This document shows, one piece after another, positions 1-6,176 of a DNA stretch of 10,804 nt. Both the position numbers and the translations under genes were made by a program. The notes beneath the pieces are model-generated. The model searched no databases and was not told where the DNA came from. It worked only from the letters and a program-made list of their open reading frames with translations. The DNA comes from Solirubrobacteraceae bacterium (GTDB taxonomy: Bacteria; Actinomycetota; Thermoleophilia; Solirubrobacterales; Solirubrobacteraceae): contig JAICUS010000161.1 of assembly GCA_025935735.1 (NCBI GenBank), positions 1 through 10,804 on the forward strand, given 5' to 3'. Within the stretch, counting starts at the first letter, position 1. Each line of letters begins with the position of its first letter.

Positions 1-576
1 CACGAACTCGCGCACGCTGCCGGAGGAGCGCTGGGCGAGCGCGATCGCCGCGTCGTTGCCCGAGGGCAGCAGCAGGCCGTAGAGCATCGGCTCGACCTTG
101 ACGCGCTTGCCCTTGGGCAGGACGCCGACGCCCGAGCCCTGGTAGGCCAGCGCCTGCCTGGTGATCTTCACCCGCGCGTGGCGCGGCACGTGGTCGTCGA
201 CCACCAGCGCGGTCATCATCTTCGTCAGCGAGGCGATCGGCAGCACCCGCGTCGGCGCGCGGCGCCACAGCACGCGGCCGGTGTCGACGTCGAACAGCAG
301 CCCGGAGCGCGGCGGGTGCTTGAAGCGCAGGTGGACCGGGTCGGGCCCGCCGGCCAGCCGGACGGCCAGCGGCGAGGGCGCCGTGCCGCTCCCGGCCAGC
401 GCCGCGACCGGCGAGTGTTGCAGCGGCCCCGGCGCCGAGCGCGGCGCCGGCTCACGCGTGGACTCTGACCCCGAGCCGTCGCGCAGGATCTCCGCGGCCG
501 CGCCCGCCACGATCACCAGGGCCGCGACGGCCAGCAGCGCGGGCCACCGGCGGCGTCTGCGTCGCGCGTACGCCAT
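1..576 (-). CDS. D-alanyl-D-alanine carboxypeptidase, family S11 (3' end cut by window edge)
   Basis: Penicillin-binding DD-carboxypeptidase that would trim the terminal D-Ala from peptidoglycan stem peptides on the outer face of the membrane. The window holds the first 192 codons. An Arg-rich N-terminus (residues 5-10) precedes a hydrophobic segment (about 12-28), fitting an uncleaved signal anchor or signal peptide. A low-complexity Pro/Ala/Ser linker follows. The catalytic domain shows the SxxK box (IASLTKMM, Ser116/Lys119) and the SxN box (LLPSGNDAA, Ser172-Asn174), in the order and spacing of the family. The third box (KTG) lies beyond the window. The ATG at 576-574 lies 4 nt after the rhomboid stop, so the two genes are probably cotranscribed. 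No strong ribosome-binding site is visible, only GATGAG. The family call is secure; DacA, DacB or DacC type cannot be decided. Confidence 0.9.
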   Translation of the reverse strand, partial: MAYARRRRRRWPALLAVAALVIVAGAAAEILRDGSGSESTREPAPRSAPGPLQHSPVAALAGSGTAPSPLAVRLAGGPDPVHLRFKHPPRSGLLFDVDTGRVLWRRAPTRVLPIASLTKMMTALVVDDHVPRHARVKITRQALAYQGSGVGVLPKGKRVKVEPMLYGLLLPSGNDAAIALAQRSSGSVREFV

Positions 577-580
577 CAAC

Positions 581-1324
581 TCATCTACGCCAGAGCCCGC
601 TCGCAGGTCCCGGTTTGCGACGGCCGGCGAACGCCTTGACGGCCAGCAGGCCGAACACGAACCCGCCGACGTGCGCGAAGTACGCCACGCCGCCGCCGCT
701 GCCGCTCGGATACGAGATCGCCGCCGAGTACGCCTGCATGACGAACCAGAACCCGAGCACGAGCAGCGCGGGCAGCTCGAGGATCGTGAAGAAGAACACG
801 ATGAAGATCAGCGTCACGACGCGGGCGCGGGGATACAGCAGCAGGTAGCCGCCCAGCACGGCGGCGATCGCCCCCGAGGCGCCGAGCGTGGGCACAGTCG
901 AGCCGGTGTCGGCGACGAACTGCAACCCGAAGGCGCACAGGCCGCCGATCACGTAGAAGACGAGGTACTTCACCCGGCCCATGGTGTCCTCGATGTTGTT
1001 GCCGAAGATCCACAGGAACAGCATGTTGCCGCCGATGTGCAGCAGGCCGCCGTGCATGAACATCGCGGTGAACGGCGTGATCCAGGTGGACGCCGTCGGG
1101 ACCCCGCAGCTGCGGTCGAACACCACCTGCGTGCCCGGATGGGCGAACTCGTAGGGGATGGCGCCGAAGTCCTGCAGCTGGCACTGGAAGTGGTGCCCGG
1201 TCGGGTTGCCCCACGACAGGCCGCCGCGCTGCCAGAAGAAGTACACGATTACGTTCGCGGCGATGAGCGCGTAGGTCACCACCGGCGCGCGGCGGGTCGG
1301 GATGTTGTCCCGCAGCGGGATCAC
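581..1324 (-). CDS. Rhomboid family intramembrane serine protease
   Basis: Polytopic membrane protease that cleaves transmembrane segments of other proteins inside the bilayer; its substrate here is unknown. The 247-residue protein starts MIPLRDNIPTRR, a common start for bacterial rhomboids. A first membrane segment (about 17-31) is followed by a long extracytoplasmic loop (32-80). Then come the HxxxN signature (His96, Asn100), the catalytic serine in GASG (Ser150) and the catalytic histidine in AHVGG (His218). Both dyad residues are present, so it should be active. About six membrane segments are visible. The start is GTG (1324-1322) without a clear ribosome-binding site. It lies 31 nt after lipA and 4 nt before the DD-carboxypeptidase gene, at the distal end of the lipoate-gene operon. 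No functional link to lipoate is known to me. Confidence 0.93.
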   Translation of the reverse strand: MIPLRDNIPTRRAPVVTYALIAANVIVYFFWQRGGLSWGNPTGHHFQCQLQDFGAIPYEFAHPGTQVVFDRSCGVPTASTWITPFTAMFMHGGLLHIGGNMLFLWIFGNNIEDTMGRVKYLVFYVIGGLCAFGLQFVADTGSTVPTLGASGAIAAVLGGYLLLYPRARVVTLIFIVFFFTILELPALLVLGFWFVMQAYSAAISYPSGSGGGVAYFAHVGGFVFGLLAVKAFAGRRKPGPASGLWRR

Positions 1325-1355
1325 GGTGCGAGAACGGTACCCGCCGGAAAGGCGT

Positions 1356-2336
1356 CTACGACGAGGCGGCCAGCGGCCCGACGCCGGGCCGGTCCTGCTT
1401 GACGTGCTCGTCCGCGTGATACGACGAGCGCACCAGCGGCCCGGCGGCGATGTGCTCGAAGCCGAGCTCGTACGCGGCGCGCTCCAGCGCCGTGAACTCC
1501 TCCGGCGCCCAGTAGCGCACGACCGGCAGGTGGCGCTCGGTGGGCCGCAGGTACTGGCCGACCGTGAGGATCGACACGCCGGCCGCCCGCAGGTCCGCGA
1601 ACGCCGCGACCATCTCGTCGTGGGTCTCGCCCAGGCCGACCATCAGGCCGGACTTGGTCACGACCTCGCCCTCGCCCAGCTCGCGCGCGTTCTCCAGCAC
1701 CCGCAGCGAGCGCTGCCAGCGCGACCCGCGCCGGGCCACCGGGTACAGCCGCGGCACGACCTCGACGTTGTGGTTGAACACGTCGGGGCGCTCCGCGATC
1801 ACCTTGGCCAGCGGCATCTCCTCGCCGCGGAAGTCCGGCGTGAGCACCTCGATCTTGCACTGCGGCGCTTGGCGGCGGATCGACCGGATGACCCCGCACC
1901 AGACCGTGGCGCCGTAGTCGGGCAGGTCGTCGCGGTCGACCGACGTGATGACGGCGTGGCGCAGCCCCATCCGGGCCACCGAGCGCGCCACCCGCAGCGG
2001 CTCCAGCGGGTCGTTCCACGTCGGCTTGCCGGTCTTGACGTTGCAGAACCCGCAGCGGCGCGTGCACGTGTCGCCGAGGATCATGAACGTGGCCGTGCCG
2101 CGGTCCCAGCAGTCGCCGATGTTCGGGCAGGCCGCCTCCTGGCAGACCGTGTGCAGGCCCTCGTCGCGGATCGTCCTCGACAGCTCGCGGTACTTCGGGC
2201 TGCCCGGGCGCGGGACCTTGAACCACGGCGGCTTGCGCGTGCGGAACGGCAGCACGTCGGAGCCCAGCACCTTGGTGACGTCCATTCCGCCCGGGTTGGC
2301 GCGCGAGCGCGTCTGGTGCACGCGGATGACGTCCAC
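1356..2336 (-). CDS. lipA: Lipoyl synthase (radical SAM)
   Basis: Inserts two sulfurs into the octanoyl chain on lipoyl domains, completing the cofactor begun by LipB. The 326-residue protein carries both iron-sulfur sites. The auxiliary cluster cysteines are Cys65, Cys70 and Cys76 (CQEAACPNIGDC), and the radical-SAM cysteines are Cys91, Cys95 and Cys98 (CTRRCGFC). The C-terminal RSSYH motif (303-307) supplies the serine ligand of the auxiliary cluster. The RKPPWFK motif is near residue 34. The longest reading uses GTG at 2336-2334, immediately after the TAA of the upstream LLM gene and in the same frame. An ATG at codon 18 (2285-2283) is an alternative that gives a 309-residue protein, close to the roughly 311 residues I remember for mycobacterial LipA. 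Neither start has a well-placed ribosome-binding site, so the start is unresolved; the function is secure. Confidence 0.96.
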   Translation of the reverse strand: MDVIRVHQTRSRANPGGMDVTKVLGSDVLPFRTRKPPWFKVPRPGSPKYRELSRTIRDEGLHTVCQEAACPNIGDCWDRGTATFMILGDTCTRRCGFCNVKTGKPTWNDPLEPLRVARSVARMGLRHAVITSVDRDDLPDYGATVWCGVIRSIRRQAPQCKIEVLTPDFRGEEMPLAKVIAERPDVFNHNVEVVPRLYPVARRGSRWQRSLRVLENARELGEGEVVTKSGLMVGLGETHDEMVAAFADLRAAGVSILTVGQYLRPTERHLPVVRYWAPEEFTALERAAYELGFEHIAAGPLVRSSYHADEHVKQDRPGVGPLAASS

Positions 2337-3134
2337 TTACAGGGAGGGTATCGAGGCCAGCACGTCCGCCCGGGAGCCGGACTCGAGCACGATCAGCGCC
2401 CGGTCGACCCCCATCTCCTCCAGCCGGCCGAGGTTCTCCGGCTTCGCCCCGTAGTAGGTCACGGGCACGCGCCCGCCGGCCCGCTCGCGCAGCTCGGCGA
2501 TCCGCGGCGGCAGCTCCTCGATGTCGGCCATGTTGGGCATCCAGCCGTCGCCGTAGCGCAGCACGCGGTCGAGCACGTGCGGGCCGTTGCCGCCGATGAA
2601 CACGGGCGGATGCGGCTGCTGGAGCGGCTTCGGCCACATCCAGATCGCGCCGAAGTCCACGAGGTCGCCGTGGTACTCGGCCTCCTCGCCCGTCCAGATC
2701 GCCTTCATCGCCTCCACGCGCTCGCGCATCAGCTTGTGGCGGGTGGCGGGGTCGGTGCCGTGGTTGGCCATCTCGTGCCGGTTCCAGCCGGCGCCGACGC
2801 CGAACACGAAGCGCCCGCCGGAGAGCTGGTCGAGCGAGGCGACCGACTTGGCCAGCACGATCGGGTCGTGCTCGACCACCAGGCACACCGCGGTGCCGAT
2901 CTTCAGCTTCGTCGTGGCGGCGGCGGCGAACGCCAGCCCCACGAACGGGTCGTGCGTGCGCCGGTACTTGTCGTCCAGCGGCCCACCGAGGCGGTCCACC
3001 ATCCCGGCCGCCACCGGGATGTGGGTGTGCTCGGTGAAGAACAGCGACTCGTAGCCGGCGTGCTCGGCGGCCAGCGCGAGCTCGTCGGGCCGGATCCCGT
3101 CGCCGGTGGGGAAGATGACGAGGCCGACGTCCAT
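2337..3134 (-). CDS. LLM class (luciferase-like) F420-dependent oxidoreductase
   Basis: A 265-residue TIM-barrel protein of the bacterial luciferase-like family, actinobacterial F420-type branch (resembles TIGR03619-type proteins). The substrate is unknown. Visible family motifs are TEHTHIP (34-40), the LSGGRFVFGVGAGWN block (104-118), WTGEEAEYHGD (147-157), the PKPLQQPHPPVFIGGNG block (168-184) and GDGWMP (195-200). Such proteins bind F420 or FMN; cofactor choice cannot be read directly from the sequence. The end is short: the protein stops with LASIPSL, whereas relatives I recall run somewhat longer. The ATG overlaps the lipB stop as TGATG and has no ribosome-binding site, so translation is probably coupled. 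The gene ends in TAA directly before the lipA GTG, in the same frame. It sits inside the lipoate-synthesis operon without a known role there. Confidence 0.9.
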   Translation of the reverse strand: MDVGLVIFPTGDGIRPDELALAAEHAGYESLFFTEHTHIPVAAGMVDRLGGPLDDKYRRTHDPFVGLAFAAAATTKLKIGTAVCLVVEHDPIVLAKSVASLDQLSGGRFVFGVGAGWNRHEMANHGTDPATRHKLMRERVEAMKAIWTGEEAEYHGDLVDFGAIWMWPKPLQQPHPPVFIGGNGPHVLDRVLRYGDGWMPNMADIEELPPRIAELRERAGGRVPVTYYGAKPENLGRLEEMGVDRALIVLESGSRADVLASIPSL

Positions 3135-3796
3135 CAGGCGGCCACGGGCGCCGGGAGGCCCAGCCGCGCCGGCGTGACGAGCCGCTGGCGGCGCCCGAAC
3201 GCCTCGCAGAACCGGAACGCCATCCGCTTGCGGAAGCAGGCGAGGCCCTCGTCCACTCCCTCGGCGCGCAGCGAGGTCATCTGCACGTCCGGCAGCCCGC
3301 AGGCCACCACTGAGGTGAACGGCGCGAGGTCGTTCTCGACATTGACCGCGAAGCCGTGCGCGGAGACGCCCTGGGAGATGTGGATGCCCACCGAGGCGAT
3401 CTTGCGCTCGCCCACCCAGACGCCGACGTGCCTGTGGCCGAGCCGCGTGCCGGCCTCCAGGCCCGCGTCGGCCAGCGCGGCCACGATCGCCCGCTCCATC
3501 GTGAGCACGAACTCCGGCACGCTCTGCACGCGCATGATCGGATAGCCGACGAGCTGGCCGGGGCCGTGATAGGTCAGCTGGCCGCCGCGCGGCGTGGCGA
3601 CGACCTCGATGCCCACCGACGGCAGCGGCAGGTCCGCGTCCGCCGTGCGCCGGCCGACCGTGTAGACCGGCGGGTGCTCGAGCAGCAGCATCGTCTCCGG
3701 CAGCTCGCCCGCCCGCACGCGGTCGCGCAGGCGCTCCTGCAGGGCCGCGGCCTCGGTGTAGTCGACGCGACCGAGCTGGCAGACCCAGAGCTCCAT
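3134..3796 (-). CDS. lipB: Lipoyl(octanoyl) transferase
   Basis: Transfers octanoate from acyl carrier protein to the lipoyl-domain lysine of E2 and GcvH-type proteins, the first step of lipoate assembly. The 220-residue protein has the hallmark RGGQLTYHGPGQLVGYP block (70-86). The catalytic lysine is Lys132 (ERKIASVGIH) and the acyl-thioester cysteine is Cys166 (VVACGLPDV). The start chosen is ATG at 3796-3794 (MELWVCQLGRVDY), which matches the family N-terminus. The frame stays open upstream to 3970, but that extension would run through the hairpin and antiparallel into the E2 end region and has no family similarity. A -10-like TAGGCT ends 7 nt before the ATG and no ribosome-binding site is present, suggesting a leaderless message. 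The next gene, an LLM oxidoreductase, overlaps by one base. Confidence 0.96.
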   Translation of the reverse strand: MELWVCQLGRVDYTEAAALQERLRDRVRAGELPETMLLLEHPPVYTVGRRTADADLPLPSVGIEVVATPRGGQLTYHGPGQLVGYPIMRVQSVPEFVLTMERAIVAALADAGLEAGTRLGHRHVGVWVGERKIASVGIHISQGVSAHGFAVNVENDLAPFTSVVACGLPDVQMTSLRAEGVDEGLACFRKRMAFRFCEAFGRRQRLVTPARLGLPAPVAA

Positions 3797-3803
3797 GGGA
3801 TTG

Positions 3804-3809
3804 AGCCTA
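3804..3809 (-). promoter_or_regulatory. Putative -10 box of a leaderless lipB promoter
   Basis: TAGGCT on the minus strand fits the actinobacterial TANNNT form of the -10 element. Seven bases separate it from the lipB ATG, so transcription would begin at or one base before the start codon. The 17-bp-spaced -35 hexamer would be GTGAGC (3827-3832), matching TTGACA at three positions and lying in the loop and arm of the hairpin at 3816-3846. Absence of a ribosome-binding site before lipB supports a leaderless transcript. This is inference from spacing; no start site has been measured. Confidence 0.5.
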
Positions 3810-3815
3810 GCCTGT

Positions 3816-3846
3816 CCCGCCCCGGCGCTCACAGCGCCGGGGCGGG
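3816..3846 (-). terminator. Perfect GC-rich hairpin between E2 and lipB (terminator or operator)
   Basis: Arms 3816-3829 and 3833-3846 are perfectly complementary over 14 bp, with a 3-nt loop (CAC on the plus strand, GTG on the minus). The arm is CCCGCCCCGGCGCT. It starts about 30 nt after the E2 stop on the transcribed strand. No U-tract follows, as is common for intrinsic terminators in GC-rich actinobacteria. It could end the dehydrogenase transcript. Because it also covers the likely -35 region of lipB, it could instead be an operator or affect promoter shape. Confidence 0.6.
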
Positions 3847-3864
3847 TGTCCGTCAGGCCAACCT

Positions 3865-3877
3865 GGGGTCTGACCCC
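3865..3877. repeat. Short palindrome GGGGTCTGACCCC at the E2 stop codon
   Basis: Perfect 6-bp inverted repeat around a single central T. Its end touches the E2 TAG stop codon (3879-3877). A 9-nt piece of the same motif (TCTGACCCC) also occurs near 464-472 inside the DD-carboxypeptidase gene. I have an unverified memory of GGGGTCAGACCCC-like palindromes scattered through some bacterial genomes. On its own, a 13-nt match in DNA this GC-rich is weak evidence of a repeat family. Confidence 0.4.
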
Positions 3878-5226
3878 TACATCGGCCAGCTCTCCAGCTT
3901 CTTGCGCAACGCGCTCAGGAATTGCGCCGCGTAGGCGCCGTCGAGCGCGCGGTGGTCCCAGCTGAGGCACAGGTAGGTCATGGGGCGGATGGCGATCGAG
4001 TCGTTGCCCAGCTCGTCCGTCACCACGACCGCCCGCTTGACCACCGACTCGGTGTCGAGGATGCCGACCTGCGGCAGGTTGATCACCGGCGTGGCCATGA
4101 TCGAGCCGAACGGGCCGGGGTTGGTGATGGTGAACGTGCCGCCGCGGACCTCGTCGGGCTGGAGCTGGTTGCTGCGCGCCCGGACCGCGAGGTCCTTGAT
4201 GCGCTTGCCCAGGCCCTCGACCGACAGGTCCTGCGCGTCGTGGATCACCGGCACGATCAGCCCGCCCTCGCCGAGGCTGACGGCGATCCCCAGGTGGATG
4301 CTCTCGTGGACCGTGTGGTCCTCGCCGTCGAGCGTGGCGTTGAGGTACGGGAACTCCTGCAGCGTCTCGACGGTCGCCCGCGCCTGGTAGGGCAGGTAGC
4401 TGAAGCCGGCTGCGCGGCGCGCGGCCTCGATGCGGCTCATGTCCGCCTCGGCCATGGTCGTGCAGGTGGCCGCGGTCTGCAGCGACTCGACCATCCGCCG
4501 GCCGATGGCCTGGCGCATGCGGCTGAGCGGCTGCCCGCCGCCGGTCGCCGCGGGCGCCGCCGGCTCGCGCGGGACCTCCTCGATGCGGCTGAAGCGCGGC
4601 GTGCGCTGCTTGGGCGGCGCCGGCTCGTCCGGGCGGTACGGGCTCTCGATGTGCATCGGCGGCTCTTCTCCCCCGCCGCCGCCGCTCTCGATGAACGCCA
4701 GCACGTCCTGCTTGCGCACCCGGCCGCCGCGGCCGGTGCCCTCGACCTGCTCGAGGTCGACCTCGTGCTCGGCGGCGATCCGCATGACCACCGGCGAATA
4801 GCGCCGGCCGCCCGGCGGGCGGCGGGGCTTCTGCGCGGTCTCCGCGTGGTCCTCGGCGGTGTCGCCCTGGAGATCCCCGGCCTCACCGGGCGACTCCAGC
4901 GCCGCCGTGGCCTCGCCCGTGCCGGTCTCGGGCACGTCCTCGGACGCGTGCGCCTCGCCGGGCCGCGCGTCGGTGGCGATCCGGGCCATCACGGTGCCCA
5001 CGTCGACCGTCTCGCCCACCTGGACGATGATCTCCGCCACGCGGCCGGACGCCGGCGACTCCACGTCGGTGTCGATCTTGTCCGTGGAGATCGACGCGAT
5101 GATCTCGTCGGCCTCCACCCAGTCGCCGACCTGCTTCTTCCACTCGACGACCGTGCCCTCGGCGACGGAGACGCCCATCTGGGGCATCTGGACATCCACC
5201 AACGTCTCAGTACTCGATGAGCTCAC
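3877..5226 (-). CDS. 2-oxoacid dehydrogenase E2, dihydrolipoamide acyltransferase
   Basis: Core acyltransferase of a 2-oxoacid dehydrogenase complex; moves the acyl group from E1 via a lipoyl arm to CoA. The 449 residues are laid out as one N-terminal lipoyl domain (about 8-84, lipoyl lysine Lys50 in STDKIDTD) and an acidic linker (85-140). A peripheral subunit-binding domain follows (about 142-180, RYSPVVMRIA and GTGRGGRVRKQDV). A Gly/Pro-rich linker leads to the catalytic domain (about 233-449), with the active site HRALDG (His425, Asp429). The start is GTG at 5226-5224, supported by GGGAGG six bases upstream. That start overlaps the end of the E1-beta gene by 20 nt. The substrate (pyruvate or branched-chain 2-oxoacids) cannot be decided from sequence. 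The region after DMSRIEAARR before YLPYQARATVE looks short compared with enterobacterial E2s. Confidence 0.94.
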   Translation of the reverse strand: MSSSSTETLVDVQMPQMGVSVAEGTVVEWKKQVGDWVEADEIIASISTDKIDTDVESPASGRVAEIIVQVGETVDVGTVMARIATDARPGEAHASEDVPETGTGEATAALESPGEAGDLQGDTAEDHAETAQKPRRPPGGRRYSPVVMRIAAEHEVDLEQVEGTGRGGRVRKQDVLAFIESGGGGGEEPPMHIESPYRPDEPAPPKQRTPRFSRIEEVPREPAAPAATGGGQPLSRMRQAIGRRMVESLQTAATCTTMAEADMSRIEAARRAAGFSYLPYQARATVETLQEFPYLNATLDGEDHTVHESIHLGIAVSLGEGGLIVPVIHDAQDLSVEGLGKRIKDLAVRARSNQLQPDEVRGGTFTITNPGPFGSIMATPVINLPQVGILDTESVVKRAVVVTDELGNDSIAIRPMTYLCLSWDHRALDGAYAAQFLSALRKKLESWPM

Positions 5227-6172
5227 GGCATGCCTCCCGCACGTCGTCGACCTGGGGCAGCACCGCCTGCTCGAGCGGCGGCGAGAACGGGATCGGCACG
5301 TCGGGCGTGGCCACGCGGACCACCGGCCCGTCGAGGTCCTCCCACGCGCGCTCGGCGATCAGCGCGGCCACCTGCGCCCCCGCGGCACAGGTCTGGTTGG
5401 CCTCGTCGACGATCACCACCTTCGACGTCTTGCGCACGCTGGCCAGGATCGCCTCCTCGTCGAGCGGCACGAGCGAGCGCAGGTCGAGCACCTCGACGGA
5501 CGCGCCGTCGAGGTCCGCCGTGGCCTCGAGCGCCGTGTGGACCATCGCCCCGTAGGCGATCACGGTGAGGTCGGTGCCCTCGCGGGCGATCCGGGCGGTG
5601 AACGGCGTCTCGTAGGTGCCGCTCTCCACCTCGCCCTTGACCCGCCGGTAGAGGTGCTTGTGCTCCATGAACAGCACCGGGTTGGGGTCGCGCACGGCGG
5701 AGATCAGCAGGCCCTTGGCGTCCTCGGCCGTGGACGGCGCGACGATCTTCAGCCCCGGCGCGTGCATGAACCAGGCCTCAGGGTTCTGCGAGTGGTACGG
5801 GCCGCCGGAGAAGCCGCCGCCGGACGGCAGCCGGACGGTGATGTTCACCGACAGCCCCATCCGGTAGTAGGTCTTGCCGGCGACGTTGACGAGCTGGTCG
5901 AAGCCGCAGGAGACGAAGTCGGAGAACTGCATCTCGGCGATCGGGCGCATGCCCTCGACGGCGGCGCCGATCGCGCAGCCGACGATCGCCGACTCGGCCA
6001 GCGGCGTGTCCATCACGCGGTTGGCCCCGAACTCGTCGATGAAGCCGTCGGTCACCTTGAACGCGCCGCCGAACACGCCGATGTCCTCGCCCATCAGGAA
6101 CACGCGCTCGTCGGCCCGCATCTCCTCGCGCATGGCGTCGGAGATGGCCTGCAGGTAGGTCATGGTCGGCAT
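5207..6172 (-). CDS. 2-oxoacid dehydrogenase E1 component, beta subunit
   Basis: Beta chain of a heterotetrameric thiamine-diphosphate E1 that decarboxylates a 2-oxoacid and reductively acylates the E2 lipoyl arm. The 321 residues contain GEDIG (28-32), the DTPLAE motif with the cofactor-activating glutamate Glu60, and the active-site histidine region GGPYHSQNPEAW (His127). The C-terminal half is a transketolase-like domain (about 200-321). The length is normal for the family. The start is ATG at 6172-6170, with GGAAGG about nine bases upstream inside the end of the E1-alpha gene; a second ATG at codon 4 is possible. It follows E1-alpha by 4 nt and overlaps E2 by 20 nt, so the three subunits form one operon. 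Pyruvate and branched-chain specificity are both possible. Confidence 0.95.
   Translation of the reverse strand: MPTMTYLQAISDAMREEMRADERVFLMGEDIGVFGGAFKVTDGFIDEFGANRVMDTPLAESAIVGCAIGAAVEGMRPIAEMQFSDFVSCGFDQLVNVAGKTYYRMGLSVNITVRLPSGGGFSGGPYHSQNPEAWFMHAPGLKIVAPSTAEDAKGLLISAVRDPNPVLFMEHKHLYRRVKGEVESGTYETPFTARIAREGTDLTVIAYGAMVHTALEATADLDGASVEVLDLRSLVPLDEEAILASVRKTSKVVIVDEANQTCAAGAQVAALIAERAWEDLDGPVVRVATPDVPIPFSPPLEQAVLPQVDDVREACRELIEY
5233..5238 (-). promoter_or_regulatory. Ribosome-binding site deciding the E2 start
   Basis: GGGAGG on the minus strand lies six bases before the GTG at 5226. It sits within the E1-beta coding sequence and favours the overlapping GTG start over the in-frame ATG at codon 14 (5187) for E2. 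Confidence 0.7.
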
Positions 6173-6176
6173 CGCG

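Noticed and set aside
161..1402. Plus-strand open frame of 413 codons
   Set aside because: Antisense to the carboxypeptidase and rhomboid genes, with a biased composition and no family motifs.
1302..3545. Very long plus-strand open frame of 747 codons across rhomboid, lipA, LLM and lipB
   Set aside because: It is antisense to four well-supported genes, is Arg/His/Ala-rich low-complexity sequence, and arises from the scarcity of stop codons in GC-rich DNA.
3797..3970. N-terminal extension of lipB by 58 codons
   Set aside because: It runs through the hairpin and into the E2 coding end, has no LipB similarity, and the MELWVCQLG start matches the family.
4664..4700. CCG-repeat tract in the E2 gene as a microsatellite
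   Set aside because: It encodes the short Gly-rich linker between the subunit-binding and catalytic domains and is only a few units long.
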